A DNA stretch of 21,681 nucleotides from NCBI GenBank assembly GCA_023091735.1, contig JALKBU010000885.1, forward strand, positions 1 to 21,681, given 5' to 3'. A program made the position numbers and the translations under genes. Numbering within the stretch: position 1 is the stretch's first letter; the number at the start of each line of letters is the position of its first letter. The stretch is from Trichomonas tenax (lineage: Eukaryota > Parabasalia > Trichomonadida > Trichomonadidae). The notes below the pieces were generated by a model that was not told the origin of the DNA, ran no database searches, and saw only the letters and a program-made list of their open reading frames with translations. Below are positions 9,347 to 18,561 of this stretch, one piece after another.

Positions 9347-9768
9347 TGATGAGATTTCAGATGTTTATAGGGAAAGTACATAATATATCATTAATTCCAT
9401 GCTATATGTGATATATTCTAATGATTTAATGATAAAATAAATCAATATAAGCAATATTGAATTGGAATATTTTTTTAGTATTAAATTAGACAATTTTACT
9501 ATATTATACATTAGCTGCATGATATGGAAATAGTATTACGAGTATTTAATTAGTGAAGAATCTTCTTTTTTTACCTGCGAAAATTGAATTTAACCGATTT
9601 TACGGTTTTCAGTTCATTCTTATGAAGCCCGCTCAAATGATGTTTGAGTTAAATAGGTCAAACTGAGGAAGCATTACCATAAGTTTGATTGAATTCTTCA
9701 TTAGTGGAGTTCAGGCCTTCTGCTGATTGTTGTCCATTGACACCGATTTGTTCATTGAGTGCTCGGTT

Positions 9769-9823
9769 GCAGCCGCAGTCACTGTACTCCCCTTGCTGCC
9801 TCCCTGTGGCAGCCGCAGTCACT
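9769..9823. repeat. 15-bp direct repeat in a GC-rich island
   Basis: GCAGCCGCAGTCACT occurs at 9769-9783 and 9809-9823, exactly 40 bases apart. The island (about 9700-9830) contrasts with its AT-rich surroundings. The minus strand is open from about 9890 to a TGA at 9660-9658 but has no ATG upstream of the repeat, so it may be a gene relic. Confidence 0.6.
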
Positions 9824-10456
9824 CTAGATACCTCAAATATTCTTAGAAACGAAACGTTTTTAATCCATTTCTTCCAATAGATTGATGTGTAAAAAGAGAT
9901 GAACTAGAAATGCTTCATTTCTAATGATATTTGATCAAATGTATAGAATTGAGTAGATATTCGATGCTTTTGACGTCTATAAAGCAACATAGTACGCGTA
10001 GGATGACTTATGTCTTATATTATTTAATGTTTTGTGCTCATATGAATCAGATAGGAAGTTATGAAGCTTGTGGGACTGGGTAAATCCAAAAAGTGAGATG
10101 CCAGTGGATTGGATGTAAATCAATTGAAAAGTCATAAAAATCGAGTTGAACTATTTTTCATAATTTTGCTCACCTCATGAAATTGAACAGAATTATGTTA
10201 ATTTTATTTTCTGGATTTTTGGAGGATTTTTGTGAATTTTTACAACGATAAATTATTTTCGATTTTAATTTAAATAAAGTTATTGTTTGGGTGTTTTTAT
10301 TGAGTTTGGAATAATTAAACAAAAAAAATGAATGATTATCAGAAAATCACATTGAATGGTCCATTCAAATCTATGTTACTGTAATATCATTCAACAGTAT
10401 ATTTCTGATTTATGAATGATGTAAAAGATTATGTGCTTTTCAATTTGAAAATATCT

Positions 10457-10470
10457 TCATTTTTCTTGAA
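10457..10470 (+). promoter_or_regulatory. Initiator-like TCATTTTT before the cyclase pseudogene
   Basis: TCATTTTT at 10457-10464 fits the trichomonad initiator pattern TCA-pyrimidine-(T/A). It lies 12 bases before the ATG at 10471, so the promoter may have outlived the coding sequence. Confidence 0.5.
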
Positions 10471-13400
10471 ATGGAAGATACTACATCAACTAATCAGCCT
10501 ATATCGTCTGATGTTATCGTCTCCTCGATGAATAATTTCGATGGTTTGATCGATATCCCAATCACACAGAAGATCACTGAAGCATTGATTGGAATTTTCA
10601 ACTATTTTGATATCTACGCACCAAAAATGTCATTGGTATATTCTATAGTTACATTCTTTAGGTTCTTTCAGCTCATTGGATGCGCATTAATGGCTTCAAA
10701 TTTAAATGCATTCGAACCGGGAACGTTTACATACAGAGTAACAAGCTTAATCACAATCCTCTTCCACCTCATTCCTTTGGAGTATCGTAGAGGAAATGAT
10801 TTCATTATTTGCTATTGTGTTAATTCGATCTTAATTTTATTTGCAATTTATTTGGTTATCGTTGCCCTCGACTATCACAAATCATCCAAAGTTTCAGGAT
10901 TTTCAAAGTATGCCCTCAGTATCTTCATGGCAATTTGTCCTTATTTGATGATACCGTTATCAGTTGAATGCGGAGGTCAAATCCTTTCCGGAATTATCTC
11001 AGCCGACATCAAGGCAAAGATCACGAACATAATTGCCATCGCAACAAGCGTAGTCGCTGTATTCATGTCGATGTGGATCATAATCAACGTTTACTCGATC
11101 TCCTTGGTGTTCAGATAGTGCTCCTTCCAGTCCATTGAGAAAATCCCACAGAATAAGCTCCTTATAACAACAACAGTAGTCACATTTATCTCATCAATGA
11201 CATCTTACATGTCTCAGATCCCTTATGCCGTCATTATCGGCGTCTGCATCTTTTTGTACATCTACAACTCAACAACAGTCTTTAACTGTGCGACTTTCCT
11301 TAAGAAACACGATCAAGTTATGATATTGAGCGGAAGGATCATCAGAATCATCCTTTGCGCTGCAAATATTTGGGTTGTTCTCCGGGATCATCCATGGGAG
11401 CCATACTTCATCGCCGGATTCGTAATTGGAACAGGAATCATTTTCGCATTAGTCGAATTGTACTTCAATATCAGGATTAAGAAGGAACTAAAACCTAGGT
11501 TTTGAAGAACGTTAAAAAATTTCAAACAGATATTAACAACCAGATTTAATTATTGCCATTCAGCAGTAATTAGTTCAAAGTCTTCAAGATCTCTGTTGTA
11601 GAGTGGAAGGACCCCATCTCTGTAGGGAATTTGTGCGCAAAATTCTGCGCAATTTATCCAGAACAAGTTAATCAGCTCATTTTCATCTCAAAAAATGTTT
11701 CGGAGGTAAAGAACCGCAACAAGAACCTCAAGACAGTCATTTTGTCGTCCACAAGCGACATTATCAAGACCAGAGAAACAAAGTTCACACAGCAATTAAA
11801 GTCAAAGATTTCAAAGCTTTCTAAACTGTTCAACAATACAAAAGGAAGACTGAAAAATGTTTAGGACTTAACTCTGCAGGGAAACATCCAGGAAATGGAC
11901 CATGCAATTAAGAATTCATTGGATTCAGTTCAAGAATGCAAAAATGAGATCAATCACTTAATGATGCAGTACCATAACAATAAATGCGTCATGATGCAGT
12001 ACTTGATCTTCCATAACTTCATTAAAGGTGATCCAGTTGCTGCTAAAACAGCTGCTGATAATCTCCAGAAGCTCCAGAGAGGCATCAACTTGTTCGATGA
12101 CACAATCCATGAGCTCGGAATGATTGCTTTCCCAAGCATTCCTGTATATATCCAAGACACAGAGTCCAACAAGATTGTGGACATGGAATCGAATGTTAAC
12201 TTGGATGAATACATCATTGATGATACAGATGATATCGAGTCAGTCCAATCCATCAACAGGCAGATCGAAAACCACAAGATTCCTTCGATTCATTTCATCT
12301 ATTGGTCAACTATCATTTCCTTCTTCATATTGATTTTTACGCCATTACTCCTTATGGCATTGATCTACTATCCATACGCTGACGATCTTTCCATTCCTGT
12401 TGGCTTCATGCAGGGCATCGCTAACACAAGAAACATCATGGCTATATTGACGTCTTTCACAGGAAGATATCTCTTCAGAGCCATTGATGATCCAAAGAAT
12501 GCTTCAAGGAAGATCCAGGATAGACTTGAGACATCCGATTCTCTCGATTGGTCCGCTCTTGGTGGGATTGCAGAAACTAAGTCAATCATCAGATACGTCG
12601 CCACAATAGTTGGCGATGCAAACTTGGCTATGTCGCCAATCAGATCTTACAAGCATCAGAACAAGTATATGGAGAATGTTAGAGATTTGATCTTCACCAG
12701 TGTTACATTATACCAATATTATCTTAACAATACATATTCAATTGATACCAACAGCACAATTCCATCCATCAGATACCCTCTTGCTCCAATTGCTAATAAA
12801 GTTTGTAATTTAGATCGCATCACAGCTGAAGACGCCAGCAGACCAGATTTGTTGACAGTCAGAAACAACCTAAAGAACTCATTGGATGGCTTAAATCAGG
12901 CACTTCACACAATGATTTTATATCTTAAGGACCTCAACAATGACTATTAACTGATTCTTTCTTCTTGTCATCATTGGCTGCATTGCTTTGAACCTTATTA
13001 TTTATCCAACGATCTTCATCATTCAGCTTAAGAAGCTCCATCATAACAGATACGAGATTCTCTACATCTTCACAACACTTCCAAAGACAGTTATTTCTGC
13101 CATCTCAGCCTCCTTCACAAAGATTAAGTCTGGCGATGAAAAACTGACATCAACAAGTTCCATCGATGTTGAGCAGAACAAACAAGATGAATACATCATC
13201 AAAGTTGTTTCAAGCATCTCTGATGGCTCTTCAAATGCTTCCATTGATTTAGTTCTTGCTTTCTGTTTCTTCCTTCTTGTTGTCGTTGGATGAAACTCTA
13301 TGACATGTTACATTGATTCCTCAAACAATGTCGTTTACAACTGCCACCACATTGACTATCTCCTTGGTGCCTCTGAGTATAGCTTCAGTATCATGGCGAT

Positions 13401-15003
13401 CATGTTCAAGGTCACTCTTTCTCAGTACCATCCAGTTTTCAATACGCCCATTATAAATCTTGAAGATGAAATCAAATTCATTGAAGAGCAGATTCCAACA
13501 ATGGTCAACTACTTCCAGTTCATCACTCTTGGTGGCTCTGACATAAGAGAAGTTCCATTCGCAGAGATGAGAAAGTACATCCAAATGGCTTCTGAAAATC
13601 TCGCCTGTGGAAATGCTTCAGTTCTACCACCAAGAATCATGGAAAGTGTCCATTGTATGACTGCTTCTCAGCAATTCTACGTTGCTACAATGTTCATGAA
13701 GAGATATGTTGGCTTAATGAGAAATGATCCACCGATTTATCCAAATGCTGCACGCACAAACATGCCACAGCTATGGCAGATTGGTACAGTCGAGTTATAT
13801 CTATCTTTCTTTTGGCAAACCGGTGATTCAATCGTTCCAATCATTTCAGACAAGATTTCTTCTGAAGATGTTAAGCACAACACATTAACAATCAGCATTG
13901 ATTTCATTCTTTTCTATGTCTTATTGATCATCATTTATGTTGTAAGAAAGGAGGAATTATATCTCAAGTTCTGCTTGAGATTGTTCCTTAGATGCCCGCC
14001 ACATGCAATCTTATCCAACCAGAGAGTTACGAACTTGATCAGTGGTAACTACAACTACACGAATGCTGATGATCAGAGTGACAAATTCGCAAAGCTTAAT
14101 ACAGAAATCATCAATAAGCTTAACGACATAATAATTGTTTGCCAGGAAGAAACTAACAAAGTCATCACTGTCAACACAGCATTCGAGGAAATGTTTGGAA
14201 TCAAGCAGTCTGAGATCGAAAACACACCAGTTAAAGATTTCTTTACCACAGATAGATTCCAGACAAAGGAAAACATTCCAAAGGTTTTCTCACAGAGAAT
14301 CAATATGGTTTACGAGAAAGAAGGATATGGAAAGGTCTATTTAAAGTTTACAACAAGCACATTCAGCGGAAAGAGAGTCTTCTCTGGTGCCGATCAGACA
14401 CAGAATGTGTTGCACGAGAAGTTGATTTCAGAGGAGAAGAAGAAGTCAGATTCTATGTTGGGGTCAATTCTCCCTCCAATGTTGGTTCCAAGAGTTCAGG
14501 CAGGCGAGAAGAACATATCGTTGTCTGTTCAATCTGCAACTGTTCTATTCTTTGATGTCGTCGAGTTCACACCGTGGTGTGGTTCACACGACCCGCAGTA
14601 CGTCATGAAGATGCTCAACATCATGTTCAAAAAGTTCGACGCGATCACGAATGCGCACAAGACAATGACGAAGATCAAGTGCGTCGGTGACTGCTACATG
14701 ACTGCCCGTGGTATCTTCGACGAAGTCAACCAACCAGCAGTCCACGCGAAGGAAGTTGTCGACTTCGGGTGTTTAGTTATTAAGAAGCTGAAAGAGATCG
14801 ACGAGAAAGAGAACGAGTCGCAGGTGTCATCGGAACAGAGAAACCGACATTCGAGATATTAGAGCAAAGGCGTTCCAATGCACGTCCACATCAGTCGCCC
14901 TGTCTATGAACTGATCGATGGTCAGCAGTTCGATATCAAAGAGCGCGGTGAGATCGATGTCAAAGGAGGCAAAATGTTCACTTATCTCATCGAAGTTCAC
15001 TAA
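10471..15003 (+). pseudogene. Decayed multi-pass transmembrane class III nucleotidyl cyclase
   Basis: The product was a roughly 1,500-residue membrane protein converting a nucleoside triphosphate to a cyclic nucleotide. Several membrane spans lie at 10.6-11.5 kb, single spans near 12.3, 12.97 and 13.9 kb, then a PAS-like domain (about 14.09-14.26 kb) and the cyclase (from about 14.5 kb; metal Asp in FFDVVEFTPW, second in KCVGDCYM). In-frame stops are TAG 11116, TGA 11503, TAG 11599, TAG 11862, TAA 12948, TGA 13291 and TAG 14860. Frames shift between about 11.57 and 11.63 kb, near 12.95 kb, and around 14817 and 14862. Stops of all three kinds argue against recoding. The normal C-terminus ends at TAA 15001. 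A multi-gene reading is unlikely, because consecutive frames continue one domain order. Confidence 0.93.
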
Positions 15004-15112
15004 TTTTTGTTATTTTGTTTATATATATTTTTAAAGAAAGAGTTTTATTGAAATTACTCTCTTTTTTCAATACTATATAAAATACAAACAGTTTTCTTTT
15101 ATAATATGAATA

Positions 15113-15691
15113 TTATTTCTTCCATAATAATTGATTAGGAAATAGTAGCATCGCGATATCTTTGGAAATTTGATGGTTTCCCAGTGAATACGTTAAATGA
15201 TCTTCGTTTTCTGTTAAATAAATTGGATCATTATTGTGATTTATCTTTTTCGGCGAACAAGTAGCATACCAGATGATATTTGTCAGATTTTCCGGTGGGG
15301 CTACAAATTCTGGGCAATTTCTAAAGAGATATTCTTCTAACGAATATTCTTTAACGACAGGCTTCAGTTTCGATGGAGGAGATGGTGGTGGCATTGGTGC
15401 TCGTATTGTTTCTTTGACTTGTTCTACTTCAGCTTCAATTGTTTTCGTTGGAACAGTTTGTTTTGTGTATTTTAATGGTTTATTTGGTGTTGTTTCTTTG
15501 TTCGGTGGTTTTTTGACTCCTATTCTGTTAAAGTATCGTTTGATGAGATTTTTGCAAGAACCTAAGTTATAATATGGTTCCCAAGTGTAATCTTTGTTAT
15601 CATCATAACCAGCCCACTTCACTTGGTAGGAAAGTTCACCGTCGATGTAACCGAAATCGAGAATGTCTTCTACTTCGAATTCATCACTCAT
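15113..15691 (-). CDS. Chromodomain protein, 192 aa
   Basis: Starts at ATG 15691-15689 (MSDEFEVEDIL). Residues 4-55 are a chromodomain with the HP1/Polycomb pattern EFEVEDIL, YQVKWAGYDD, TWEPYYNL. The aromatic cage for methyl-lysine is complete as Phe5, Trp26 and Tyr29, with Phe replacing the usual first Tyr. It would read methylated histone H3 tails in the nucleus. The middle is lysine/threonine-rich with a proline run (APMPPPSPPS near residue 105). The last 70 residues form a separate block I do not recognise; a chromoshadow domain is not evident. It converges on the cyclase pseudogene (109-bp gap) and diverges from the TFIIIC gene. HP1-like, Polycomb-like or another chromo class cannot be separated. 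Confidence 0.9.
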   Translation of the reverse strand: MSDEFEVEDILDFGYIDGELSYQVKWAGYDDNKDYTWEPYYNLGSCKNLIKRYFNRIGVKKPPNKETTPNKPLKYTKQTVPTKTIEAEVEQVKETIRAPMPPPSPPSKLKPVVKEYSLEEYLFRNCPEFVAPPENLTNIIWYATCSPKKINHNNDPIYLTENEDHLTYSLGNHQISKDIAMLLFPNQLLWKK

Positions 15692-16196
15692 GAACTAAAA
15701 ATATTTGCTTTCTACCAGTTGTCACATTTTATGATTTTTGTCATGCAATTATATATTTTGTCGTGTAAAAATATTTAAGTGACATAATTTGTTTTAAACC
15801 AGGTTCTTCTGTATCTAGTTATATATTAGATGAACTTTATTTGAATAAGCACCCATTCGGAACAGCTAACTGTCTATATAAATATTAGATCTTTATTCTG
15901 TCAACACATTTTGAATTTGATACTAACACAACATCTTCTAATTGCTACTTAAACATACATGTTGTGTATTATTTTAGTTATTTTTTATTATCGATATACA
16001 AGATATATAGATGGCGAGTCTTTTTCGACAAAGAGATTTGAAGTTTTCTGATTTTTGACATGTAGAATTATTTTATTTGTCATGAAAATTCAATTTTTGA
16101 AATGTTGCTTTGTAAAATTGTTTATTTGTCAAATTATATTTGCTTTGTAACATTATTTATTGACAAAAATGTTTTTGTCACTTTTTAAAATATTTC
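15692..16196. promoter_or_regulatory. Divergent promoter region rich in TTTGTCA/TGACAAA words
   Basis: This 505-bp spacer between the divergent chromodomain and TFIIIC genes repeats TTTGTCA or its inverse many times, for example at 15737-15743, 16055-16060, 16075-16083, 16126-16132 and 16160-16168. A roughly 23-bp unit starting GCTTTGTAA repeats at 16107 and 16142, matching 18 of 20 bases. The last copy, TTTTTGTCACTTTTT, contains an initiator-like TCACTTTTT (16178-16186), which leaves a leader of about 16 bases before ATG 16197. On the chromodomain side no clear initiator was fixed. Confidence 0.5.
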
Positions 16197-17564
16197 ATGG
16201 AGTTAGCTAGAGTTGATTTCCCCGGCTATGTTCGCAATATTGAAAAAGCAGTTAGCATGATGGGTGGAAAAAACCAAATTTTTACCGCAATTTCGAATGA
16301 AAAACCTCTAAAAATTAATTTTCGCCCAAATGATCAACTAGCTCATGAAATTTCATCTGATTCAACAGAAGATCCATGCATTCTCATCAAAGTTAAAAGA
16401 TATAGAAAATATGAAATCAGAGATGGCGTTAAAACGTTAATTGGAACTGAATATGTTCCAGTTGTCGTCGGAAGATCATCAAAAACAGTTGCTTTCAACC
16501 AGCCGAGTGATTTCCAGTTCCTTCCTGCACTTAAATCTCCATATAACGAACCAACAGTCGTCGATCCTCCACCACAAAGCTTTTTATATCTTCCACCTCA
16601 AAGATTCATCCACAACTACAAATACAAAGCTTCGTATATTCACCGTCGTTTGTTCACAGCTCAACAAGAACAGATGAAAACTTGGACGAAATCAGATTGT
16701 CCATGGATTATCAATCAGCAGCTTCTTTTTTCACTTTCGAGAGGACCTGCTCCTTCCGAACCTGCTTCTGATGTCAATCAAGATTTATTGAAATTACTTC
16801 AAGAATTATTCGATGAACGTCCTATTTGGACAGTCTTAGCTATCTTTGATAAGTTTGCAGAACAACAATCCATCATTAATGAACACAGAATGAACGAATC
16901 AAGCCCAGTTTTCTTCCATACACTTGCTTGTGTTGCCTATTTCATCAAAAATGGTCCATTCAAGATGTGCTGGGTCAAATATGGTGTAAACCCAATTACC
17001 AGCAAATCATATTCTCAATATCAAACAATTGTTTTATCGTTGAAGACATGGGAATATGCTGGAGAGATTTCAAAGCTTATTACAAGGTCCTCAAGATATG
17101 TTCCAAAGAATGAAGTCATTCCGAAGGGAATTTCAAGCATAAATTGTCTTCCGAACAAATTATTTTATCCAGTGCAATTTTGCGACTTGGTAGAAAGCTA
17201 TCCGAGAGAACTTAAGAATATCACTCGCGACACATATGATGCTCACTCTGGTTGGTATAATGAAGAAATTATCACGAATGTTCGCAAATTCTGTCTCCTG
17301 AAGCTCCAGAGAATGCTCGGAGACAAGAAGAGCGTTAATCCTAGCATCATCATGGCTGATATCAACAATAACGCTGACTTAACCAAAGAATTAAAGAGGG
17401 CCAAAGAAACTGCGAAGAAAGTTGACTTTGACTCACTCTTCCTAAACGACTTCGAAGCCATTCTCGATATCCATGACTCCAATATCGAATTCACAGATTT
17501 GAATAATGTTCTTGGCAAAAAGATGACTTTTGTCAACTGTATGGATCGTATTAATAATTACTAA
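16197..17564 (+). CDS. TFIIIC subunit 5-like protein (tau95/GTF3C5 family), 455 aa
   Basis: The start ARVDFPGYVRNIEKAVSMMGG matches the family's N-terminal E-(Y/F)-PGYVxN signature, followed by LKINFRPND and LIKVKRY, as in the tau95 N-terminal dimerisation region. The second signature is the DNA-binding part: LFDERPIWT (residues 204-212) and, after about 40 residues, YFIKNGPFKMCWVKYGVNP (N252, W259), ending at a YQTIVL strand. In other eukaryotes this subunit belongs to the TFIIIC tauA lobe that binds the A box of tRNA genes and recruits TFIIIB for RNA polymerase III. The length is near the family's core size, without a long acidic tail. It ends tail-to-tail with the HMG-box gene. The assignment comes from remembered family motifs and is quite strong. 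Confidence 0.85.
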   Translation: MELARVDFPGYVRNIEKAVSMMGGKNQIFTAISNEKPLKINFRPNDQLAHEISSDSTEDPCILIKVKRYRKYEIRDGVKTLIGTEYVPVVVGRSSKTVAFNQPSDFQFLPALKSPYNEPTVVDPPPQSFLYLPPQRFIHNYKYKASYIHRRLFTAQQEQMKTWTKSDCPWIINQQLLFSLSRGPAPSEPASDVNQDLLKLLQELFDERPIWTVLAIFDKFAEQQSIINEHRMNESSPVFFHTLACVAYFIKNGPFKMCWVKYGVNPITSKSYSQYQTIVLSLKTWEYAGEISKLITRSSRYVPKNEVIPKGISSINCLPNKLFYPVQFCDLVESYPRELKNITRDTYDAHSGWYNEEIITNVRKFCLLKLQRMLGDKKSVNPSIIMADINNNADLTKELKRAKETAKKVDFDSLFLNDFEAILDIHDSNIEFTDLNNVLGKKMTFVNCMDRINNY

Positions 17565-17607
17565 ATGTTGTGTATTTCAAAATAAGATTTATTAAACAAA
17601 AAAGAAT
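17565..17607. terminator. Shared 3' region of two convergent genes
   Basis: Only 43 bp separate the TAA of the TFIIIC-like gene from the TGA of the HMG-box gene. TTATTAAAC on the plus strand and TTTAATAAATC on the minus strand supply TAAA/AATAAA-type polyadenylation words for both, so the two transcripts' ends almost certainly overlap. Confidence 0.4.
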
Positions 17608-17979
17608 TCATTTGCTATTTTCATTGCCGTTCAATTGCTGATTAGTCAAGCACTGCAATGTAAAAGCGTTGGTCTTAAAGCTCTTATTAAGCATTTTGAC
17701 CGGGTCATTTTCAACTTCAACTGTTTGTTTCTTCAAAGATGGTCTTTTATATGAATAATCTGGGTTTTGTTTGTTAAACTCGTCTTGCATTTTGTTTGCT
17801 ATTTCCTTGTATTGGTCTAATACCTCCTTAGATTCATTTCTATATCGTTGGCTGAGTAATTGCATTAATTCTTTTTGTGCGACTTCCGGATGAGCTAGTT
17901 TTACTTGTTCCCGTATAGAGTTACAATAGAGAACGAAGGCATTTGGCGGCCTCTTCTTTTTTAATGCGCCTGAATCCAT
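17608..17979 (-). CDS. HMG-box protein of SOX/MATA type, 123 aa
   Basis: Starts at ATG 17979-17977. An HMG box covers residues about 8-78: KKRPPNAFVLYCNSIREQV begins helix 1, LLSQRYRNES follows, and the box closes with NPDYSYKRPSLKKQ. The RPPNAF opening and the Pro-x-Tyr-x-Tyr basic closing are typical of the sequence-specific SOX/TCF/MATA class, not of the abundant HMGB type. The protein is a single short box with a polar tail (NQQLNGNENSK), so it probably binds and bends DNA and relies on partners for activation. It is tail-to-tail with the TFIIIC-like gene. A general chromatin HMG protein remains an alternative. Confidence 0.9.
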   Translation of the reverse strand: MDSGALKKKRPPNAFVLYCNSIREQVKLAHPEVAQKELMQLLSQRYRNESKEVLDQYKEIANKMQDEFNKQNPDYSYKRPSLKKQTVEVENDPVKMLNKSFKTNAFTLQCLTNQQLNGNENSK

Positions 17980-17991
17980 GATGATTTAAAT

Positions 17992-18000
17992 ATTGACACT
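17992..18000 (-). promoter_or_regulatory. AGTGTCAAT initiator-like site of the HMG-box gene
   Basis: Read on the minus strand, AGTGTCAAT followed by ATTTAAATC lies just before ATG 17979. Taking the A of TCA as the start site gives a 15-base leader. The same nine bases precede the seven-pass gene. Confidence 0.5.
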
Positions 18001-18009
18001 TTTTTCGAT

Positions 18010-18561
18010 ACTTTAATGTGTCACCTTTTCTATAGTTTTATAGATGGAAAATTTTACTTCCAGAGACTCTTCTGTGGTTTTAATTTTAGTTTTTCTGATT
18101 GCTTTTCATGTCTATTTCCCAAAATATTCAATTCGCAACATATGAGAAAATTAATTAAACGAATTATACCATAATTCGCTTTACTAGTGTATGGCACTCC
18201 TCCTTGCTAAGTTAACTGCTTAAGTGAGTGAGATGAAATTGCCAATATTTTTATTCTCGATTTTTAATTTTATTGATGACTTGAATGTTGTGGTTTGCAG
18301 ATATTCAAACCTACCTTTGTTTTATTCATTTTTCATATAGTTAATAATTATCAACGTTTATGCAAAAAATTCTCCAAAATATTTTATGATTAATGACATG
18401 GGAATTAGAAACCAGGAAAGAATTCTTGTTCTTTGGCAATAAATCAATGTTAATTAGTATGTTTTCACTTAATATTAGAATCCAGAAATTTGAAAAATAT
18501 GAAAAAGTTGACACAGGTAAGTATAGATTTATATGAAGAACACTATAATTAATCAGATTTT
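18010..18561. other. AT-rich spacer, no gene seen
   Basis: Between the HMG-box gene start and the seven-pass gene end I find no supported frame, RNA gene or repeat. Short minus-strand frames at 18341-18565 are AT-driven. Confidence 0.6.

Larger units (their letters stand above)
9141..10456. other. Spacer upstream of the cyclase pseudogene
   Basis: No supported gene. It holds a hairpin (9289-9346), a GC-rich island with a direct repeat (9769-9823) and a 17-base palindrome TTGAATGGTCCATTCAA at 10352-10368, about 90 bp before the pseudogene's initiator. Confidence 0.6.

Noticed and set aside
12948..12960. A short intron joining the frames near 12.95 kb
   Set aside because: No donor or ACTAAC-type acceptor brackets the shift, and other stops in the gene would remain.
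10471..14862. Treating the cyclase pieces as six separate genes
   Set aside because: Successive open stretches continue one domain order, several in the same frame split only by a stop, with no promoter-like sites between them.
10471..15003. Stop-codon reassignment instead of a pseudogene
   Set aside because: TAA, TAG and TGA all interrupt the gene, frame shifts are also present, and neighbouring intact genes end at ordinary TAA or TGA stops.
18170..18240. A possible tRNA gene
   Set aside because: No B-box sequence and no cloverleaf could be fitted; I found no tRNA elsewhere in the window either.
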